Origin: JBJXDT01 sp046153505
GTDB lineage: Bacteria > Pseudomonadota > Gammaproteobacteria > Burkholderiales > Methylophilaceae
NCBI GenBank assembly: GCA_046153505.1
Contig: JBJXDT010000014.1
Location: 1 to 28,376 of the forward strand
Direction: 5' to 3'
DNA length: 28,376 nucleotides
The notes beneath the pieces are model-generated. The model was given only the letters and a program-made list of their open reading frames with translations. It was not told the origin of the DNA and did no database searches. The position numbers and the translations under genes were made by a program. Positions 24,259 through 28,376 of the stretch are shown here, one piece after another. Every line of letters begins with the position of its first letter. Within the stretch, counting starts at the first letter, position 1.

Positions 24259-25197
24259 TTAACTATTTGTTTTAATGTATTTATTATTCAGATTAATCGC
24301 CAAAGCGCTCATGCCGATTAAAGCAATTCCTACCATCACCAAAGCAATTGGCCAACCGAGTGTATTAGCGAAATGTTTGGTGGTAAAGTAGCCGATATAC
24401 ACTAGCATGGACAATGTGCCGACAAGCAATAAAGTACGACTGCGCACGTAAGTACTCAAAAATATTAGCAAGGCTGACAAACCAAGATAAAGTAACTCAA
24501 AAGGAGTGTTTTTAACTGCATCAAACACTGCCCAGAGCAGCAATATCGAGCCGAATAAGTACCAAAAAGGTGCGATTGCAGCGTGCTTGGATTGATTGAT
24601 TGAATATGCGATACACATGAGTGATGTACCAATAATTGTACCGATAAGTTTCTCGTTTAAATCCCAAATATCAAATAAATAGCCTAAGAAAATCATGCCG
24701 AAGAAAATCGCGCTAAAAGCAAGCACAGTGCGGCTTTTCGCCCAAAATGTTGCTCCCTGCTGAATCAACATATAGGTCGCCATAAACAAAATGCCGTGAC
24801 GGGGATCGCCACCGGACGAATATTCCTGCAACATCACCAAAATACCTGAGGGTTGCAAAAAAGAAGAGATTAAAAATAATGGCGTTGCAGCCCGTTCGTA
24901 TCGCTTATCGTACAAGCAAGCCAACCCCATAAAGAACGCTACCAAACCTACACCCAAGGTCACCAGTACGCGTGCAGCCGAGCCAAAATCGTCCCAATAC
25001 ATGCTAATAAAAACACCGATACCAGCAAACACAAAAATGCCACCAATATAACCGAGTAATTTAGACAGCACTCCTGAGGATGGTTTAATTGCTTGCGCAG
25101 CGGGCACGCTCAGCGCTTTAGAAATTTCTTCCAGCGAGATTTGATGATGCTTAATCAGTGAAACAATGTCTTGCAGGGCTTCTTCTTTTTGAGACAT
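24259..25197 (-). CDS. DUF2157-like integral membrane protein
   Basis: 312 residues. The first about 40 residues are a soluble, charged helical segment (LIKHHQISLEEISKALSV), typical of the N-terminus of DUF2157 proteins. About eight to nine membrane helices follow, including SKLLGYIGGIFVFAGIGVFISMYWDDFGSAARVLVTLGVGL, the part most like DUF2157. Function is unknown for the family. Shine-Dalgarno AGGAG lies 7 bases before ATG. It is the last gene of the mutL-to-DUF2157 run, 9 bases after the preceding gene. In other genomes DUF2157 proteins often sit beside GDYXXLXY or DUF4401 proteins; the neighbour here lacks a GDY motif. Confidence 0.78.
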   Translation of the reverse strand: MSQKEEALQDIVSLIKHHQISLEEISKALSVPAAQAIKPSSGVLSKLLGYIGGIFVFAGIGVFISMYWDDFGSAARVLVTLGVGLVAFFMGLACLYDKRYERAATPLFLISSFLQPSGILVMLQEYSSGGDPRHGILFMATYMLIQQGATFWAKSRTVLAFSAIFFGMIFLGYLFDIWDLNEKLIGTIIGTSLMCIAYSINQSKHAAIAPFWYLFGSILLLWAVFDAVKNTPFELLYLGLSALLIFLSTYVRSRTLLLVGTLSMLVYIGYFTTKHFANTLGWPIALVMVGIALIGMSALAINLNNKYIKTNS

Positions 25198-25206
25198 AGT
25201 GCGCTC

Positions 25207-25794
25207 CTATTTACTCACAACCCAGCCAAGAAATTGCACATTGCTATAGTAATAATCTGGTTGCAGATTTGGAATTTTGTAAGCCACTGCGCCCTTTATG
25301 AGGCGAAATCCACTATTGCGATAACCGCCGCCAAATAACCCACCAACTAGACCACTACTGCCATAAATTGGACCTTCCAGCACATAACCGTCGGGTGATG
25401 TCGCGTTGGTATCAACTGTTAAATCTTTGGTCTCGTCCAGAATAGTTTCACCACTTACAGCCGCAGCGCCGGTTTTAGCATTATCGATTGTAATCTCGCG
25501 CACAGTTTCGGTTTTGCCATCATAAGCCATTAATTTGGTTGAGCTACCGCTATTGTTTTTGTCATCCATCTTTTTGGAAGACACCATTACTTTCCCCTCT
25601 TTTACTTTAAAATCAAACATATAGTCAGGTGATTTTTGGTATTCATATTTCACTGTACTAAATAACATTTCATGTTGCGGTGGTATACCCATAGATTTTG
25701 GCAGCACTGAAGCCACAAAAAACAGCAAAATCAATAACAAAGGCAACGTCAAGCCAACCGCCAACACCAAGTTTTCTTTTAACCAATTTTTCAT
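25207..25794 (-). CDS. Unrecognised membrane-anchored extracytoplasmic protein
   Basis: 195 residues that I do not recognise. A single N-terminal membrane helix (about 10-31) would anchor an otherwise soluble periplasmic domain rich in beta-strand-like, Lys- and Asp-bearing segments (YMFDFKVKEGKVMVSSKKM, KLMAYDGKTETVREITID). A glycine-rich turn (GSSGLVGGLFGGGYRNSG) lies near 146-163, and a Tyr-rich C-terminus (PDYYYSNVQFLGWVV) follows. No cysteines are seen. It starts 3 bases after miaA, with AAAGGGTAGG as binding site, and precedes the DUF2157-like gene by 9 bases. Co-transcription, and perhaps joint function, with the latter is likely. Confidence 0.7.
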   Translation of the reverse strand: MKNWLKENLVLAVGLTLPLLLILLFFVASVLPKSMGIPPQHEMLFSTVKYEYQKSPDYMFDFKVKEGKVMVSSKKMDDKNNSGSSTKLMAYDGKTETVREITIDNAKTGAAAVSGETILDETKDLTVDTNATSPDGYVLEGPIYGSSGLVGGLFGGGYRNSGFRLIKGAVAYKIPNLQPDYYYSNVQFLGWVVSK

Positions 25795-25797
25795 AGC

Positions 25798-26781
25798 CTA
25801 CCCTTTAATAAATTGCTTGATTTCGCTTAATACTAAACTATTCAGGTCAGGATTCAAACAATCGATTTCTACTATGTCATCCATGCCGCGCAGCCAGGTG
25901 AGCTGCCGCTTGGCAAGCTGGCGAGTGGCGAAGATACCTCTATCGCGCAGTCCTGCTGCATCGTAATCTCCACGCAAATATTCCAGCGCTTGCCTGTAAC
26001 CCACGCAGCGCATAGAAGTTGATTCTGGCGTTAAACTTGGATTTTTTGCAATCAGCGCACTCACCTCATCCACAAAACAATCTTTTAGCATCTGCTCAAA
26101 CCGCGCTTCAATACGCGCATGCAGCACTTTGCGGTCACTGGGAATCAGCGCGATTTTAAGTAATTTGTAAGGCAACGCTTCAGAAGTTTGTTTAGCAAAC
26201 AAACTAGTCATGGTTTCACCAGTGATTTCAAACACTTCCAATGCACGTTGAATGCGCTGCATATCGTTAGGCATTAAGCGGGCTGCGGTTTCTGGGTCTA
26301 AGCTCGCAAGCTTACTGTGCATGCCTGGCCAACCTATTTGCGCGGCTTCTGCATCGAGTTTAGCGCGTACTTCTCGTGCAGCCTCAGGCAAACCACTTAA
26401 ACCGCCCTCCAACGCCCTAAAATACAACATTGTGCCGCCCACCAGTAAGGGGATTTTGCCCCGCGCAGTAATCTCTGCCATTAATCGCAATGCATCGCTG
26501 CGAAAGTTTGCTGCAGAATAGGTTTCTGTTGGCGGAATAATATCGATTAAATGATGTGGCGCACTTGCCAGCATTTCCGCATCTGGTTTGGCGGTGCCGA
26601 TATTCATCTCTTTAAACACCAGTGCAGAATCTACGCTGATGATTTCAACTGGCAGTTTGGAATAACAATGCACCGCCGCACCAGTCTTGCCGCTAGCGGT
26701 TGGACCCATTAAAAAAATTGCTGGCTTAATGCCCACACCACTGGTCTTCACATGGAATACCGTCACCATCGCCATCTGCAA
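25798..26781 (-). CDS. miaA: tRNA dimethylallyltransferase MiaA
   Basis: Up to 327 residues. Transfers dimethylallyl from its diphosphate to N6 of A37 in tRNAs reading U-starting codons. Seen: the P-loop FLMGPTASGKTGAAV, SVDSALVFKEMNIGTAKP, PHHLIDI, LVGGTMLYFRALEGGLSGLP, RIQRALEVFEITG, MRCVGYRQALEYL and ATRQLAKRQLTWLRG. The start is uncertain. The coordinates give the longest frame (ATG 26781), which overlaps the previous gene by 56 bases. Its first 15 residues merely read the Excalibur repeat in another frame. A GTG at 26736 (giving MGIKPAIFL) is more natural and leaves an 11-base overlap, but no candidate has a strong Shine-Dalgarno. hfq, often next to miaA, is absent here. Confidence 0.95.
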   Translation of the reverse strand: MQMAMVTVFHVKTSGVGIKPAIFLMGPTASGKTGAAVHCYSKLPVEIISVDSALVFKEMNIGTAKPDAEMLASAPHHLIDIIPPTETYSAANFRSDALRLMAEITARGKIPLLVGGTMLYFRALEGGLSGLPEAAREVRAKLDAEAAQIGWPGMHSKLASLDPETAARLMPNDMQRIQRALEVFEITGETMTSLFAKQTSEALPYKLLKIALIPSDRKVLHARIEARFEQMLKDCFVDEVSALIAKNPSLTPESTSMRCVGYRQALEYLRGDYDAAGLRDRGIFATRQLAKRQLTWLRGMDDIVEIDCLNPDLNSLVLSEIKQFIKG

Positions 26782-27295
26782 TAGTTCCAGGGCAATTATT
26801 TAGATAAAATTTAGCTTCTTCGCAAGAAGACATTTCGGTACACCTTGTTTTCCCTGCGCACTGAAAACTCTGATTATTTGAAATTGGTACCACTTGCTTA
26901 TGCTGAGCGGGCTGAGATTCTTTTAATCCTTGTTGCTCTTGTGTCTCTTGCCATTTAGGAAAAGATACTTTTTTATACAAATATGGGCTAATCAACAATA
27001 GGGCAACAATACAAATCCATTTAAACAAATTCACCCTATTATTAAGCTTATACGCTTTTTCGCTATATCTAGATTGCGTTGAAGGTCTATTTGCATATTT
27101 AACTTTATAGGCTTGCAACCCCTTTTTAATATCATTCGCAACTTCATAGCTGACAACCTCACCAATATTTGGACGCAGTTGACCTTTTTCAAAAACGCTA
27201 ATATGCACGAAAATTTGCTCATTAGTTCCGTCTTGAGCAATAAACCCAAAGCCTTTATCATCAAACCATTTAACAATTTTGCCTTGTTGTTGCAT
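26726..27295 (-). CDS. Cold-shock domain protein with membrane helix and Excalibur domain
   Basis: 189 residues in three parts. Residues 1-68 are a cold-shock (OB-fold, RNA/ssDNA-binding) domain with RNP1-like KGFGFI and RNP2-like IFVHIS. Residues 90-107 are one membrane helix (FKWICIVALLLISPYLYK). A charged linker leads to a C-terminal Excalibur domain (about 140-189) with four to five cysteines and the Ca-binding loop DGDGDGIPCEDQWC. Predicted topology puts the cold-shock domain in the cytoplasm and Excalibur in the periplasm. GGGGA 8 bases before ATG fixes the start, 2 bases after mutL. The Excalibur codons overlap the start region of miaA. Function unknown. Confidence 0.88.
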   Translation of the reverse strand: MQQQGKIVKWFDDKGFGFIAQDGTNEQIFVHISVFEKGQLRPNIGEVVSYEVANDIKKGLQAYKVKYANRPSTQSRYSEKAYKLNNRVNLFKWICIVALLLISPYLYKKVSFPKWQETQEQQGLKESQPAQHKQVVPISNNQSFQCAGKTRCTEMSSCEEAKFYLNNCPGTIADGDGDGIPCEDQWCGH

Positions 27296-27297
27296 AA

Positions 27298-28376
27298 TTA
27301 TTTTCCCCGCATAAACATCTTGTCCAAGTCACTCATACTCACTTGAAACCAAGTCGGACGACCATGATTACATTGACCTGAGCGTTCAGTCGCCTCCATA
27401 TCACGAAGCAAAGCGTTCATTTCGGGGATTGTGAGGCTGCGATTGGCGCGCACAGCAGCGTGGCAAGCCATGGTGCTGAGCAGTTCGTTTCTGCGTTCCG
27501 TGAGCGCACGTGAAGCCCCGTATTCACGTAAATCTTTCATTACGTCTCTGGCTAATTGCACAGCATCTGCATTTTGCAACATGGTCGGCACTGCGCGCAC
27601 AGCCAGTGTGCTGGGTGAAAGAACGGCAATATCAAAGCCCAATTGCCGCAAATTATCCGCGCCGCTTGTCAGTTCTTCGTTAACAGTTGCCACTTCTAGC
27701 CTATCCGCATTAAAACTCACGGGGATAAGTAATGGCTGCATGCTGACGGCATTATCATTTAGCGCATTTTTAAGTTGCTCATACATAATGCGCTCGTGCG
27801 CGGCGTGCATATCCACCACCACCAAACCTTGCGTGTTCTGCGCCAACACGTACACGCCATGAATCTGCGCAACGGCAAAGCCTAGTGGATATTCCTGTGC
27901 TTCATTGCTTTGAATATCGTTTGCGTAACACACGGGGCTAGCGAACTGGCGATTATCCTCCGCCGAAGGTTGTGAAAACATGGTTGCGTAGAAACTAGGA
28001 GTTTCGTTCACCGCCAGATTGATTTGTGACTGATAGCTCGGATATGGCGTATTGCTGCCGCTCGCAAAGGGATTATATTGCGCTTGATTGGCCGTCACCG
28101 CGTTATAAACACCCGTTGGCGTTGCCAGCGCCTTGTGTAGTGAATGGAATATAAAGCGGTGAATCGCTTGCCCATCTCTAAACCGCACCTCGGTTTTGGC
28201 GGGGTGAACGTTCACATCGACCAGATTTGGGTCCAGCTCTAAAAACAGTACAAACGCAGGATGGCGATCGTGATGCAGCACATCCTGATAAGCTTGCCGA
28301 ATGGCATGTGAAATGAGTTTATCACGCACAAAGCGGCCATTGACGTACACATATTGCGTATCACGGCTATTGCGAT
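27298..28376 (-). CDS. mutL: DNA mismatch repair protein MutL (C-terminal part, cut by the window edge)
   Basis: The frame stays open to the right edge. Reading before the GTG at 28350 gives NSRDTQYVYVNGRFVRDK, the MutL transducer segment, so that GTG is internal and the 5' part is missing. VDVNVHPAKTEVRF is diagnostic. The C-terminal dimerisation domain has DMHAAHERIMYE, matching the endonuclease motif DQHA(x)2E(x)4E except Q to M, plus ACHAAVRAN and CNHGRPTW, the other metal-site motifs. This MutL is therefore likely a nicking endonuclease, as in bacteria without MutH. It leads the run CSD/Excalibur-miaA-unknown-DUF2157. The order mutL then miaA is standard in proteobacteria. Confidence 0.96.
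   Translation of the reverse strand, partial: RNSRDTQYVYVNGRFVRDKLISHAIRQAYQDVLHHDRHPAFVLFLELDPNLVDVNVHPAKTEVRFRDGQAIHRFIFHSLHKALATPTGVYNAVTANQAQYNPFASGSNTPYPSYQSQINLAVNETPSFYATMFSQPSAEDNRQFASPVCYANDIQSNEAQEYPLGFAVAQIHGVYVLAQNTQGLVVVDMHAAHERIMYEQLKNALNDNAVSMQPLLIPVSFNADRLEVATVNEELTSGADNLRQLGFDIAVLSPSTLAVRAVPTMLQNADAVQLARDVMKDLREYGASRALTERRNELLSTMACHAAVRANRSLTIPEMNALLRDMEATERSGQCNHGRPTWFQVSMSDLDKMFMRGK

Noticed and set aside
27431..27862. 143-codon plus-strand open frame inside mutL
   Set aside because: It lies wholly antisense to conserved MutL motifs; low-complexity Ser/Ala/Arg composition typical of a shadow frame.

Overview
The window reads as a chromosomal stretch of a Gram-negative betaproteobacterium, most likely a methylotroph-like member of the Nitrosomonadales/Methylophilaceae. 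This is inferred, not proven. The support is an rpsF-priB-rpsR-rplI operon (priB in this position is a beta/gamma trait), a PilU-type pilus ATPase, malate:quinone oxidoreductase, a PQQ-type quinoprotein, separate mnmD and mnmC genes, and AT-leaning codon use. Almost every base is coding. No gene-free stretch exceeds about 300 bases, and I saw no CRISPR array, insertion sequence, prophage or integrase.

Layout. Bases 1-55 are the tail of a flavin amine-oxidase-like gene, followed by a small holin-superfamily membrane protein. Positions 489-4323 hold a minus-strand group dnaB > alr > radA. A strong terminator (4370-4398) separates it from the ribosomal/replication operon rpsF > priB > rpsR > rplI. 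Back-to-back promoters at 5874-5936 drive that operon leftward and a membrane diguanylate cyclase rightward. Positions 7236-8282 hold three small minus-strand genes: a DUF2721-like protein, a SemiSWEET sugar transporter and a secreted protein. Next is uvrB, whose C-terminus appears frameshifted. A divergent serine protease with TPR repeats, an aspartate-type aminotransferase with a TTG start, tRNA-Asn with its own promoter and terminator, and mqo follow. A second diguanylate cyclase and a lipoprotein quinoprotein dehydrogenase lie on the minus strand. A perfect 9+9 bp inverted repeat sits between the quinoprotein and the divergent run mnmD > mnmC > SPINDLY-type glycosyltransferase > pilU. An EamA transporter and dapC are divergent, with start codons only 2 bp apart.

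The right end is a compact minus-strand operon: mutL (cut by the window edge) > a membrane-anchored cold-shock/Excalibur protein > miaA > an unrecognised membrane-anchored protein > a DUF2157-like membrane protein.

Themes. There is a concentration of information-processing genes (dnaB, priB, radA, uvrB, mutL) and tRNA wobble or anticodon-loop modification genes (mnmD, mnmC, miaA). Two c-di-GMP synthases and a pilus retraction ATPase suggest a surface-attachment lifestyle. The window is mostly housekeeping. The points most worth a second look are the uvrB C-terminal frameshift, the cold-shock/Excalibur gene between mutL and miaA, the palindrome beside the quinoprotein gene, the altered active-site motif of that quinoprotein, and two possible leaderless mRNAs (dnaB, dapC).
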